The position numbers and the translations under genes were made by a program. A stretch of DNA of 64,000 nucleotides from assembly GCF_004362715.1 (NCBI RefSeq), contig NZ_SNYC01000005.1, positions 970,513-1,034,512 of the forward strand, written 5' to 3'. Positions within the stretch are counted from its first letter, which is position 1; each line of letters begins with the position of its first letter. Of this stretch, positions 24,270-33,167 are shown piece by piece. The notes under the pieces were generated by a model. That model saw nothing but the letters and a program-made list of their open reading frames with translations. It had not been told where the DNA came from and did no database searches. This stretch comes from Pedobacter metabolipauper. Its GTDB lineage: Bacteria; Bacteroidota; Bacteroidia; Sphingobacteriales; Sphingobacteriaceae.

Positions 24270-27200
24270 TTAAAAGGTTACATTAAGACCGGCAGTAATA
24301 ATTTTTGCCTGTGGAAGTGAAGTGGTTACATAAGCTTCTGTATCCAGACGCTCCGGATCGAAGTCTTTAAATTTGGTGGTCGTCCACAGGTTTTGTCCGT
24401 TTAGATAGATCCGGATACTCTGTGCAGGAAGTCTTGTAATATTTTTCTTACTGAAGGTATATCCAAGCTGTATATTTTTTAAACGCAGGTAATCTCTTTT
24501 CTGTACCCAGAATGAAGAAGGTAAACTTTCTACAGTCTTCCCATTATAACCGCTTCTGTCAGACCAGATCCTTGGCATCGTTGTACTCGGATTTTCAGGA
24601 GTCCAGCGGTCTTCCCATATTTTACGGACACCAGCTCTTGGAAACGGACCGTTTAACCTTGATATAAATGCATCAGCCTTACCGATGCCCTGAAACAGTG
24701 CCGCAAAATCAAAACCTTTATAATTTGCGCTCAGGTTAAATCCAAACAACCACTGCGGCTGACGGTTTCCCATCACCACGCGGTCCTTTTCAGTAATCAC
24801 ACCATCATTATCCGTATCCTGAATCCTGAAATCACCAGGAACCGGCTTACCAAACAGCGCATGATCAGGTGCATTGCTAATCTCTTCAGTACTCTGGAAT
24901 ATACCCTGGGTAATGTATCCATACATGGCATTGATAGATTCGCCGCGCATCAGGTAAATGTTGTTTATAGAACTGATCTCTACACGGTCTTCTGCTCCCC
25001 CAAGTGTCGGATTAATGGCAAGCACTTTATTTTTGATATAAGTTACGTTGGCACCAAGACCAATGTTCACATCACCAATCCGGTCCCTGTAGTTAATGGC
25101 GCCTTCCCATCCTTTATTTTCAACAGAAGCCGCATTTACAATAGTTGGGCTCACAATCCCCGTTACCAATGGATTTCTTAATTCGGTGAGGATATCATCC
25201 GTTCTTTTAACAAAATAATCAGCCTCCAGTGTAAACTTAGCGTTGAATAAGCCAAGCTCCAGGCCGATGTCCGTAGTCGTAGTAGTTTCCCATTTCAAAT
25301 CAGGGTTTCCCAATGTTGCCAGTGCAGCACCAGATACCTGTCCGGTTCCAAGCACATAATTATTTTCCAGGGATACCTGCGATGCAAAAGGATAAAGCGC
25401 GGTATTCTGGTTACCCAACTTACCCCATGATCCCCGTACTTTCATATAGTTAATAATGTCTTTATTCCAAAAGCCCTCATTAGAGACCAGCCATCCTGCA
25501 GAGAATGAAGGGAACATGGCCCAACGGTTATTCTTTCCAAAGCGGGATGAACCATCCCGGCGCAGGTTAGCTTCCAATAAGTACTTACCATCATAATCGT
25601 AGTTGATCCGCCCAAAGAACGAACGCAGTGCCCACTCTCCTTTTGTTCCGGAAACCAATATTGTTTTCGTTCCCTTTCCAAAAATGATCTGACTTGGCGT
25701 GGCAAATCCTTCCTGCGCCAGGCGGTTGTTTTGTTGTGCCGAAGTTTCCTGGTTAAACCCTGCCAATCCCTTGATGCTATGCTTACCAAAGCTTTTTTCA
25801 TAGTTGGCCTGCAATAAGGTAGTTACATTGAACTTGCTGGATTGTATATCGGTCATATTACTGGTTGGGTTTGTAAGGCTCAGCTGAGTGCTTGTAATCC
25901 AGTCGTACTGCTTAAACTCCCTGTTTATATCCTCCACATGTCTGATCTGGCTGTTAAAAGCTACCGTTCCTTTGATCTTCAGATCCTTTAAAGGTTCGTA
26001 AGTCAGGAAAGCACTGCCAAGCAGGTCATTGTTAAGTGCCTCAGTAGCCTGATTATCCAGGATAGCACGTCCGCTAGCCCGATCATTCCGGAGACCAAGT
26101 TTCGCTTCAGGACCAGCATATCTGCCTTCTGTATCATATACCGGGGTTAAGGGATGCTGTGTTAACCCGCCTTCAAAAACAAGGCTGCCTTTACCGGTAA
26201 GCTCGCCAACATTTTGCTGGCTTGCCAGAGAACTGTTGCCACGGGCATAGGAGAATGAAATTCCAGCATCAAATTTCTTTGACAGGTTCATATCCAGGTT
26301 TAAACGGCTATTGAAACGGCGGTATTTCTGATCGCCGTCAAGCAATCCTGCCTGATCCAGGTAAGCCGATGAGAACAGGTAAGACACACGCTCCGTGCCA
26401 CCATTTACGGATAGGGAGTGTTGTGTAATTGGAGCAGCATCCCTGAATACTTCATCAATCCAATCTGTAGAAGGCAACTGTGCATACCGTTCAATATCTG
26501 CATCGGTATAGGATACAGTACTTCCTGTATTTTGCATCGCTTCACGGTAAAGCTTAAGGTACATGGCATTATCGGTTACCATCTCTGGCAATACCGTTGG
26601 CGTAGCAACCCCTGAATATACATTATAGTTAATAGATGTTTTATCGCCCATCTTGCCCCTTTTTGTAGTAACAAGGATTACCCCGTTCGCAGCCCTGGAT
26701 CCATAGATTGCGGCAGATGACGCATCCTTAAGGATACTTACCGAAGAAACATCTGAGGGATTGATGTTATCTAAAGGACCCTCAATTCCGTCAATTAGGA
26801 TTAACGGGTTGGCATCATTCAATGTACCCGTACCGCGAATCCTGATGCTTGCCTGATCGTTTCCGGATTCACCCGTATTTGCATTGATATACAATCCCGG
26901 AGAGGCTCCGGCAAGGGCTTGCGACAATTGCGTTACAGGCCTGCCGGCAATCTGCCCTTCTTTAATAACCCCTACAGATCCGGTAAGGTTCTCTTTCTTT
27001 TGAGTACCATATCCAACAACAACAACCTCGTTCATCTGGTTGGACTTACCCTCTTCCATTTTAATTACAATCGTGATTTTTTGTCCCGCCTTAACAGCAT
27101 ATTCACACCTTTTTTGTGTCTCCATACCGATAAAGGAAACAGAGATACAGTAATTGGTATCTTTTGGCACATTTGCAAAAACAACCATCCCGTTGGTATC

Positions 27201-27401
27201 TGATGCCGATGTTTTTGAAAAAGATTTAGAGGTATTTGAAATATTGACCGATGCACCGGGCATGGTCTCCCCTTTAAGATCCTGAATGATGACACTGATG
27301 TTTCCAGTATCCTGAGCATACGTCTCCGTACTGAGCAGCAGTAAAATGACGGCTATTTTGAAGCACCTGTGCAGCACTTTCTGCATTCTTTTTTTAAGCA
27401 T
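24270..27401 (-). CDS. SusC/RagA TonB-dependent transporter (locus 1)
   Basis: A 1043-residue outer-membrane transporter. Order: signal peptide (to about 29), a carboxypeptidase-regulatory-like beta domain (33-113), TonB box NEVVVVGYG, plug with PLILIDGIEG, then the 22-strand barrel. It imports the ligand captured by the next gene product. Although a FecR/ECF pair lies immediately upstream, no N-terminal STN signalling domain is visible, which is odd for an anti-sigma-controlled SusC. See findings. Confidence 0.93.
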   Translation of the reverse strand: MLKKRMQKVLHRCFKIAVILLLLSTETYAQDTGNISVIIQDLKGETMPGASVNISNTSKSFSKTSASDTNGMVVFANVPKDTNYCISVSFIGMETQKRCEYAVKAGQKITIVIKMEEGKSNQMNEVVVVGYGTQKKENLTGSVGVIKEGQIAGRPVTQLSQALAGASPGLYINANTGESGNDQASIRIRGTGTLNDANPLILIDGIEGPLDNINPSDVSSVSILKDASSAAIYGSRAANGVILVTTKRGKMGDKTSINYNVYSGVATPTVLPEMVTDNAMYLKLYREAMQNTGSTVSYTDADIERYAQLPSTDWIDEVFRDAAPITQHSLSVNGGTERVSYLFSSAYLDQAGLLDGDQKYRRFNSRLNLDMNLSKKFDAGISFSYARGNSSLASQQNVGELTGKGSLVFEGGLTQHPLTPVYDTEGRYAGPEAKLGLRNDRASGRAILDNQATEALNNDLLGSAFLTYEPLKDLKIKGTVAFNSQIRHVEDINREFKQYDWITSTQLSLTNPTSNMTDIQSSKFNVTTLLQANYEKSFGKHSIKGLAGFNQETSAQQNNRLAQEGFATPSQIIFGKGTKTILVSGTKGEWALRSFFGRINYDYDGKYLLEANLRRDGSSRFGKNNRWAMFPSFSAGWLVSNEGFWNKDIINYMKVRGSWGKLGNQNTALYPFASQVSLENNYVLGTGQVSGAALATLGNPDLKWETTTTTDIGLELGLFNAKFTLEADYFVKRTDDILTELRNPLVTGIVSPTIVNAASVENKGWEGAINYRDRIGDVNIGLGANVTYIKNKVLAINPTLGGAEDRVEISSINNIYLMRGESINAMYGYITQGIFQSTEEISNAPDHALFGKPVPGDFRIQDTDNDGVITEKDRVVMGNRQPQWLFGFNLSANYKGFDFAALFQGIGKADAFISRLNGPFPRAGVRKIWEDRWTPENPSTTMPRIWSDRSGYNGKTVESLPSSFWVQKRDYLRLKNIQLGYTFSKKNITRLPAQSIRIYLNGQNLWTTTKFKDFDPERLDTEAYVTTSLPQAKIITAGLNVTF

Positions 27402-27488
27402 TTTCTTTTAGTTTATGAGCAATAGTTTCCCATTACAGCCAATATTCAGCTGTTTGGCACCTGCAGATACCAAATGATCAGGGATTAT

Positions 27489-28493
27489 TTATTTTGAAAT
27501 GATGAATGTTTGATGATCCTTTTTAAGTACCAGGTTATTAGCTATGGCTATGGTTTTTAAGATCCGTTCCGGATCGTCAGTTTCAGAATAGCTGCCATAA
27601 AATGCCATGGAGCTAACCTCTTCCCTGTTAAATTCAATGTTGACTTGATAGTAAGCCTGAATTTTCTCAAAAACTTCGTCAAGAGAGGTATTATCGAAAA
27701 CGAGAAGCTCCCGCTGTACAGCTTTCAACAGATTAGGTGAAGGGATACGTTTTTCCTGGTTTCTTACTTTTGCCAGACCGGTGTTGACCTGATAGTTTAA
27801 AGATTGTCCGGGAGTTAAATAAGCCAGCGTATATATTTTATGAAATGATTGTTTTTTGATCACTACTTTTCCGGTAATCAGCCTAACATCAATCTCCCTG
27901 TTATTCTCCTGCTGTTCTATCCAGAATGAAGTTCCCAATGCAGTGGTTGTAATATCACCTGAGAATACCACAAATGGCTTATGCCTGTTTTTAGCAACAT
28001 TAAAAAAGGCCTTTCCGGTAAGCTCAACCTTTCTACTGTCCGAAGCAAAAGGAACCTGCCACAACAGCGTACTCCCGCTTTTCAATTTAACAACAGAACC
28101 ATCAGCCAGCCTTACTTCCTGAATCTTTCCACTGTTGTTTAGCAGTCTTTTAAAATTTACGGTAACCCTGCCGGCAATCGCAGCAGCGTTTCCAGTATCC
28201 GGTTGGTAGCGGCTAATAAAATAGTAACCACCGCAGGTCAATATAAGCAGAATCGCTGCCGCAATATATCTTAAAGGTTGCATCAGGCGAACAATCCGTG
28301 CTGGCGCCCCCTTTCCATTGGCCCGGTCTATTTGATGCTTCATCAATTGGCCAATACGATCTTCAACCTGCTGGTCTGCCGGAAAGTTTAATTGACGCAC
28401 CCATTTCCGAAGCAGCAATTCCTCTTCAGGCGTCGCTTTTCCGTCATGGTGCTTATTCAGCAGCTCTTCTAATGATGGTTTTTCTGGTTGCAT
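27489..28493 (-). CDS. FecR family anti-sigma factor
   Basis: A 334-residue membrane protein. Residues 1-70 are cytoplasmic with ELLNKHHDGKATPEEE; one membrane helix lies near 73-92 (YIAAAILLILTCGGYYF); the periplasmic FecR domain is about 105-220 (VRLADGSVVKLKSGSTL, ALGTSFWIE); DUF4974 ends the protein (VFDNTSLDEVFEKIQAYYQVNIEF). It holds the sigma factor until the transporter signals. It is encoded 136 bp after the sigma gene. Confidence 0.92.
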   Translation of the reverse strand: MQPEKPSLEELLNKHHDGKATPEEELLLRKWVRQLNFPADQQVEDRIGQLMKHQIDRANGKGAPARIVRLMQPLRYIAAAILLILTCGGYYFISRYQPDTGNAAAIAGRVTVNFKRLLNNSGKIQEVRLADGSVVKLKSGSTLLWQVPFASDSRKVELTGKAFFNVAKNRHKPFVVFSGDITTTALGTSFWIEQQENNREIDVRLITGKVVIKKQSFHKIYTLAYLTPGQSLNYQVNTGLAKVRNQEKRIPSPNLLKAVQRELLVFDNTSLDEVFEKIQAYYQVNIEFNREEVSSMAFYGSYSETDDPERILKTIAIANNLVLKKDHQTFIISK

Positions 28494-28629
28494 ATACGGT
28501 GTAGTTGCAGTAAATGAAAAAAGTACTATACCAGCCGTGTTAAGGTTATATTAATAAATCAGAATATTGATGTTAAGAACCATACTAAGAAAATAACAGG
28601 GCCATAGCGTATTGATCTTAAGCGGGGAA

Positions 28630-29241
28630 CTAAGAAAACAACCAGATTAAAAAGAGAGAACTGGCAGCACCAGGAACCTGCTTCTCCGTAGATTTGCGCA
28701 ATTTTATCATCGCATTAGACAGTTGATTTTTGACCGTCTGTGTAGAAATGCCCATGATTCCGGCAATCTCAGCAATGCTCAGGGATTGCCTGTGTTTTAA
28801 GTCGAACACCTGCTTCATTTTTTCAGGCATCTGTTCAATGGTATCAGTAACCAGACCAATCAACTCGGTATAAGCCTCTTCATGTTCGGTTTCCATATTA
28901 CTGGCCAGGGTATCCCCGTCCAGCTGGCTAATAAAGTAGGTATAATTTTGAAGGTGTTTTTCTTCAAGTCCCTTTTTACGGAAGTGCATAAAGATCTTAT
29001 GGAACAGCGCAGATACCAGGTAGTTATCAACAGACTTTTCAATTTTCAGGGCCTCCCTGCGATTCCAGAAATCGATAAAAAACTCCTGAACAATATCCAG
29101 CGCATCTTCTTCATTCCCCGTTTTGCTGAGTGCAATCCGGTACAGTTGGCGCCAATACCTGTCATAAAGCACAGTAAAGGCCTTATAATTTGATTCAGAA
29201 ATCAGATTAACAAGAGATTTATCTGAATACAATTCCATCAA
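28630..29241 (-). CDS. ECF RNA polymerase sigma factor
   Basis: A 203-residue sigma-70 family factor of the Bacteroidota FecI-like group. Region 2 includes YDRYWRQLYRIALSKTGNEEDALDIVQEFFIDFW and region 4 includes QVFDLKHRQSLSIAEIAGIMGISTQTVKNQLSNAMIKLRK. A short hydrophobic tail ends the protein. Together with FecR it probably controls the following SusCD genes. Confidence 0.93.
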   Translation of the reverse strand: MMELYSDKSLVNLISESNYKAFTVLYDRYWRQLYRIALSKTGNEEDALDIVQEFFIDFWNRREALKIEKSVDNYLVSALFHKIFMHFRKKGLEEKHLQNYTYFISQLDGDTLASNMETEHEEAYTELIGLVTDTIEQMPEKMKQVFDLKHRQSLSIAEIAGIMGISTQTVKNQLSNAMIKLRKSTEKQVPGAASSLFLIWLFS

Positions 29242-29268
29242 TCATCATCTTATTGGTGTCCACAGCTG

Positions 29269-29276
29269 CAAAAGTA
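29269..29276 (-). promoter_or_regulatory. Putative -7 box of the sigma gene
   Basis: TACTTTTG on the minus strand fits TAnnTTTG, 28 bp before the sigma start. No clear -33 TTTG is seen at the right distance. Confidence 0.3.
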
Positions 29277-29421
29277 ACTGCCGTTTATTAACACACCGTT
29301 AAGCAATTAAAAAAATTAGACGCTTGTAAAATCATTTCATTTAGAATTTATGCTGGTGTCATGGCACTAGTATCGTCAGCCCATATCCTACGTAATTGGT
29401 GAAAATCCTGTAACTTAGTAT

Positions 29422-30366
29422 ATGGAAAAATTGGATATTCCCCGTTTAGCGTTAGCATCATTTGCCGAGGTTAACTACAAAACCCCTTTCTTAAAAGTGC
29501 AGCATTACCCGGTCAATGCCAGCTATTTTAGCATAGAAAACAGGGAGAATTATCCGGTGGTTGATTACATATCTCCCAACCGCAGGCAATTTTTTAAGAT
29601 CTTTCACATGACCGCCGGTACAGGAATACTCACTGTTGGCCTGCACCAATATATATTGGGCCCGGGGGATATAGCATTTCTCCATCCTGATGAGATTATG
29701 TCCTGGCAAACCACTTCTGAAGATACAGGCGGACACTTTTGCCTGATCCACCCCAGATATTTTGAAGATGATGCCGACCATGTACTGCATTCCTTAAGAA
29801 CCTACCCTTATTTTAAGGCATCAAAAGCTGTGATCCGGTTAACAGACAGTCAGTCTGCTTCTATTAATCAATATTTTGAGTCAATCATGAAGGAAGAAAA
29901 GGGCAGCAATGACGATAAGAAACAAGCCATTTTACTGCACCTTCAAATGATCCTTCTGGAAGCTAAAAGGGCTGGCAAAAATTTGGCTGATATTCAGGTT
30001 CCTGAAAGCTATGGTTACATCTATGGATTCCTGTCATTGCTGGAATCTGCTTTCCAAGTCAAAGGACCCAATGTCACTGTAAAGATTAAAACGGCCGCAG
30101 AATTTGCAGATCAACTGAACATACACCCCAATTACCTGAACGCACTGGTCAAAGAACAAACAGGAAGAACTTTAAGAGAACATATCCAGGAACGAATGCT
30201 GTATGAAGCCAAGGCATTGCTAATCCAAACCGATTGGGATATCAGCAATATAAGTAACGGATTGGGTTTTTCCGGGCATGCGGCCTTTACCTCCTTTTTC
30301 AAGAAAAAGGAACACATATCTCCGTCAATATTCAGAAAAAATGCCGCTTCACAGCTAAATAGTTGA
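29422..30366 (+). CDS. AraC family regulator
   Basis: A 314-residue regulator with an N-terminal cupin-like domain (GPGDIAFLHPDE around 88-99) and a C-terminal AraC HTH: AAEFADQLNIHPNYLNALVKEQTGRTLREHI and DISNISNGLGFSGHAAFTSFFKKKEHISPSIFR. It is divergent from the sigma gene and lies 78 bp before the SDR gene, which is the likely target. Confidence 0.86.
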   Translation: MEKLDIPRLALASFAEVNYKTPFLKVQHYPVNASYFSIENRENYPVVDYISPNRRQFFKIFHMTAGTGILTVGLHQYILGPGDIAFLHPDEIMSWQTTSEDTGGHFCLIHPRYFEDDADHVLHSLRTYPYFKASKAVIRLTDSQSASINQYFESIMKEEKGSNDDKKQAILLHLQMILLEAKRAGKNLADIQVPESYGYIYGFLSLLESAFQVKGPNVTVKIKTAAEFADQLNIHPNYLNALVKEQTGRTLREHIQERMLYEAKALLIQTDWDISNISNGLGFSGHAAFTSFFKKKEHISPSIFRKNAASQLNS

Positions 30367-30444
30367 AACTCGCAAGTATCCCTATAGTTTGAATAAATGC
30401 CGGTCGGGCCAATGTTAGTTTCTTTGTACCATAAATTTAAAAAC

Positions 30445-31287
30445 ATGGAAAATCAAAGAAAAACATGGTTCATAACAGGCTGCTCACAAGGCATAGGCCT
30501 GATATTGGCAAAACAATTACTTGCAGAAGGATATAACGTTGCGGCAACTGCTCGTAACCTGGATGCACTTAAAAAGGCGATAGGGGTATCTTCACCTCAA
30601 TTCTTGCCCTTGCAGGTTGATTTGGTCAACGAAGAAAGTGTTCGCAGCGCAGTAGCATCCGCCGTCGCACATTTTAAATCTATCGATTTCCTGGTAAACA
30701 ATGCCGGGTACGGTTTAATCGGTGGAATTGAAGAATCATCCAATGAAGAAGTACAGGCAAGTTTTGACATCAACGTATTCGGTTTGCTGAATGTAACCAG
30801 GTCTGTCTTGCCACACATGAGGGCAGCTAAATCCGGGCACATTTTCAACATGTCTACAGTCTTTGGCCTGATTGCCGGTGCAGGCTGGGGAATTTATTGC
30901 GGAACCAAATTCGCCGTAGAAGGAATGTCTGAGGCCCTGGCCCAGGAAGTTAAACCATTTGGCATTAACGTAACAATCATAGAACCCGGTTATGTACGCA
31001 CAAATTTCTTAAGCAGCGGATCAATTGCCAATCCTAAAAATCCGATAGCAGAATATGGGGCAATTGCAGAAGAGATCCGTAAACATAAAGAAGATGTACC
31101 GGGAAACCAGCCTGGTGATCCTCAAAAAATCGCGGAAGTAATCATCAGTCTTAGTAAAGTAAGCGAACCTCCACTTCGCATATTGCTTGGCTCAGATGCA
31201 TTGCAATTTGCCAATTATAAAATACAAATGCTGCAAAACGGTATTGAAACCAATAAACAGATTACGCTTTCAACCGACTTTAAATAA
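30445..31287 (+). CDS. Short-chain dehydrogenase/reductase
   Basis: A 280-residue classical SDR: TGCSQGIG for cofactor binding, NNAGYG, and YCGTK as YxxxK. The ATG at 30445 (MENQRKTWFITG) fits the family; the upstream in-frame start at 30397 would add 16 unrelated residues. The substrate is unknown. It is probably regulated by the AraC protein just upstream. Confidence 0.84.
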   Translation: MENQRKTWFITGCSQGIGLILAKQLLAEGYNVAATARNLDALKKAIGVSSPQFLPLQVDLVNEESVRSAVASAVAHFKSIDFLVNNAGYGLIGGIEESSNEEVQASFDINVFGLLNVTRSVLPHMRAAKSGHIFNMSTVFGLIAGAGWGIYCGTKFAVEGMSEALAQEVKPFGINVTIIEPGYVRTNFLSSGSIANPKNPIAEYGAIAEEIRKHKEDVPGNQPGDPQKIAEVIISLSKVSEPPLRILLGSDALQFANYKIQMLQNGIETNKQITLSTDFK

Positions 31288-31304
31288 AATCAAAATCCAT
31301 GTAT

Positions 31305-31332
31305 AAGGCACCCGTCATAATTCGGGCGCCTT
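31305..31332. terminator. Bidirectional terminator
   Basis: AAGGCaCCCG and CGGGcGCCTT form a stem with one internal mismatch and an 8-nt loop, followed by ATTTTTAT. It separates the convergent SDR and DinB genes. Confidence 0.78.
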
Positions 31333-31353
31333 ATTTTTATACTTCCTGACGCT

Positions 31354-31869
31354 CTACGGCCTGTAATTTTTAACAACAGCTGCTGTTACCATCAGCTGAC
31401 CAACATGGCGCATCGTATGCTCCGCAGCATGAAACAGTAATCCAATTACTGTTGAAGGCAGACCGGCACGACCAATTCCACGGTAATCTGCCAGGATTGA
31501 TCCATCGGTATCCTTAAGCTGCTGCATCGCAAGATCTACCTGGTTATTGAACCGGTCAACCAAGGCTTCTACAGAGTATCCTTCTTCAGCATCTTTCCCT
31601 TCTTCATACAGCTGTGAAAACTGAAATTCAGAAAGACCTTCTGCCCGCGCATAGGTAAATACGCGATCCAGTACCCCACTCAAATGCTGAAGATGAAAGC
31701 CGGTAGAAGCCATTCCTGCCGGGCGCTCCCAAAGTAATTCTTTGGGAAATTCATACATATATTCATTAATCTCTTCTCTGGCCTGCAGCAGCGCATGGGC
31801 TACAGGCTGCAACATCGGAATAATTTCAGGTAACGGGCCTCTTTGCCAAACTTCAAGCTGCTGTGACAT
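31354..31869 (-). CDS. DinB family protein
   Basis: A 171-residue DinB-superfamily protein. Metal-site histidines fit FHLQHLSGVLDR near 58-69 and LFHAAEHTMRHVGQL near 145-159. It is a soluble four-helix bundle with unknown substrate. It is not close in sequence to the DinB protein at 15298, so it is not a recent duplicate. Confidence 0.82.
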   Translation of the reverse strand: MSQQLEVWQRGPLPEIIPMLQPVAHALLQAREEINEYMYEFPKELLWERPAGMASTGFHLQHLSGVLDRVFTYARAEGLSEFQFSQLYEEGKDAEEGYSVEALVDRFNNQVDLAMQQLKDTDGSILADYRGIGRAGLPSTVIGLLFHAAEHTMRHVGQLMVTAAVVKNYRP

Positions 31870-31976
31870 GTGTATATTTTTTAAGTATCCAGCATAAAGT
31901 TACTGCTTTTATTAAACTACTTTAATTTTATTCCGGTTCGGGTATCCGTCCTTTGTAGTACAAAAAATCAATAAAG

Positions 31977-32351
31977 ATGATGACATCAGTAGAAGAAATG
32001 ATCGAACAATACGTTGCTGCCTGGAACGGAAAGGAACTGGAAGAATTTAAAACGGATTTTGCAAAGTGCTGGGCACACGATGCCACCTATACAGACCCCA
32101 ATTATAATGGGATAACAGGAGTAAATGGCCTCGCAGAACTGGCCTATGGATCCCTGGAAATTATCCCAGTCAGGGCTTTCTATATCCTGACCTCCCCGGA
32201 TTACCACCACAACGTTGGCCGTTATACCTGGAAAGTAGTGTTGCCGGAAGAAACAAAGGAAGGATTTGATTACTTTGAATTTAATGATAATAATCAAATT
32301 ACCCGTTTGGTAAGTTTCTTTGGGCCATTAAATCCTTATAAAGAAAAGTAG
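31977..32351 (+). CDS. NTF2-like (SnoaL-type) protein
   Basis: A 124-residue cone-shaped NTF2-like fold: YVAAWNGKELEEF at the start, CWAHDATYTDPN and ending ITRLVSFFGP. Members are small isomerases, hydrolases or dimerisation modules; the function is not predictable here. It lies 23 bp before the Crp/Fnr gene and is probably co-transcribed with it. Confidence 0.75.
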   Translation: MMTSVEEMIEQYVAAWNGKELEEFKTDFAKCWAHDATYTDPNYNGITGVNGLAELAYGSLEIIPVRAFYILTSPDYHHNVGRYTWKVVLPEETKEGFDYFEFNDNNQITRLVSFFGPLNPYKEK

Positions 32352-32374
32352 CCGGTAAAATTTATCTTTACCAA

Positions 32375-32947
32375 ATGCACCAATTGATCCTTGATAATTT
32401 CGCCATGCACATTGTGCTCGATCCCGAAGAGATCGCCTATGTGAAGTCTAAGCTGCAAAGTAAGACGGTAAAGAAGAAAAGCCTATTATCAGAGGCGGGC
32501 GATATATGCAGGAACATCTATTTTGTGAATAAAGGTTGTCTGCGTGTTTTTAACACAGACAAAGATGGTGAAGAACATAATATTCTTTTCTGTCCGGAAA
32601 ACTGGTGGGCAGCAGATCTGGCCAGCTTTTCCGGACAAACGCCTGCATTTTATTCAATCGATACATTGGAAGATACCGAAGTGCTTTATTTTAGTTATTC
32701 CGCATTGGAACAGCTCTATATTAAAATCCCAAAATTTGAGCGCTTCTTCCGGATATTAACCCAGAATGGATTCAGTTTATATCAACGGCGCATGACCGCT
32801 AACCTTTCAAGATCTGCGGAAGAACGCTATGAGCGATTTCAAAAGCAATATCCCAAATTGGAACAGCGCATTGCACAGAAACACATTGCGTCATTTCTAG
32901 GGATAACCCCCGTTTTTTTAAGCATGATCCGCAAAAAGAATTTGTAG
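32375..32947 (+). CDS. Crp/Fnr family regulator
   Basis: A 190-residue regulator with a cyclic-nucleotide-binding-like beta barrel (about 20-120) and a short C-terminal HTH (QKHIASFLGITPVFLSMIRKK). It lacks the conserved cAMP-binding Arg/Ser cluster, as is usual in Bacteroidota members, so the ligand is unknown. Confidence 0.85.
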   Translation: MHQLILDNFAMHIVLDPEEIAYVKSKLQSKTVKKKSLLSEAGDICRNIYFVNKGCLRVFNTDKDGEEHNILFCPENWWAADLASFSGQTPAFYSIDTLEDTEVLYFSYSALEQLYIKIPKFERFFRILTQNGFSLYQRRMTANLSRSAEERYERFQKQYPKLEQRIAQKHIASFLGITPVFLSMIRKKNL

Positions 32948-33037
32948 AATTACTTTACCTCGTGTTTTGTAACGCAACGGGTAGATAGACTAACGAATTT
33001 TACAAAAGAAATTCATATAAATTTTCATTTCCAACAA

Positions 33038-33060
33038 AATAAACGTTAATTAGACATTTA
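33038..33060 (+). promoter_or_regulatory. PUL 23-bp element, copy B
   Basis: Fits TAAACGTYA-N4-RACATTTA with the first two bases AA. It ends 107 bp before the GH51 ATG at 33168, almost the same distance as copy C before the 56710 GH51 gene. Confidence 0.45.
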
Positions 33061-33167
33061 ATAAAGATGCCAAATATAACACGAACCTTATCGTGATCCG
33101 CTTTGCTAAGAGGACGTACAAATGTGCAATACTACGCACTAAAATGAGGTTCTAATTTTAACTGAAG

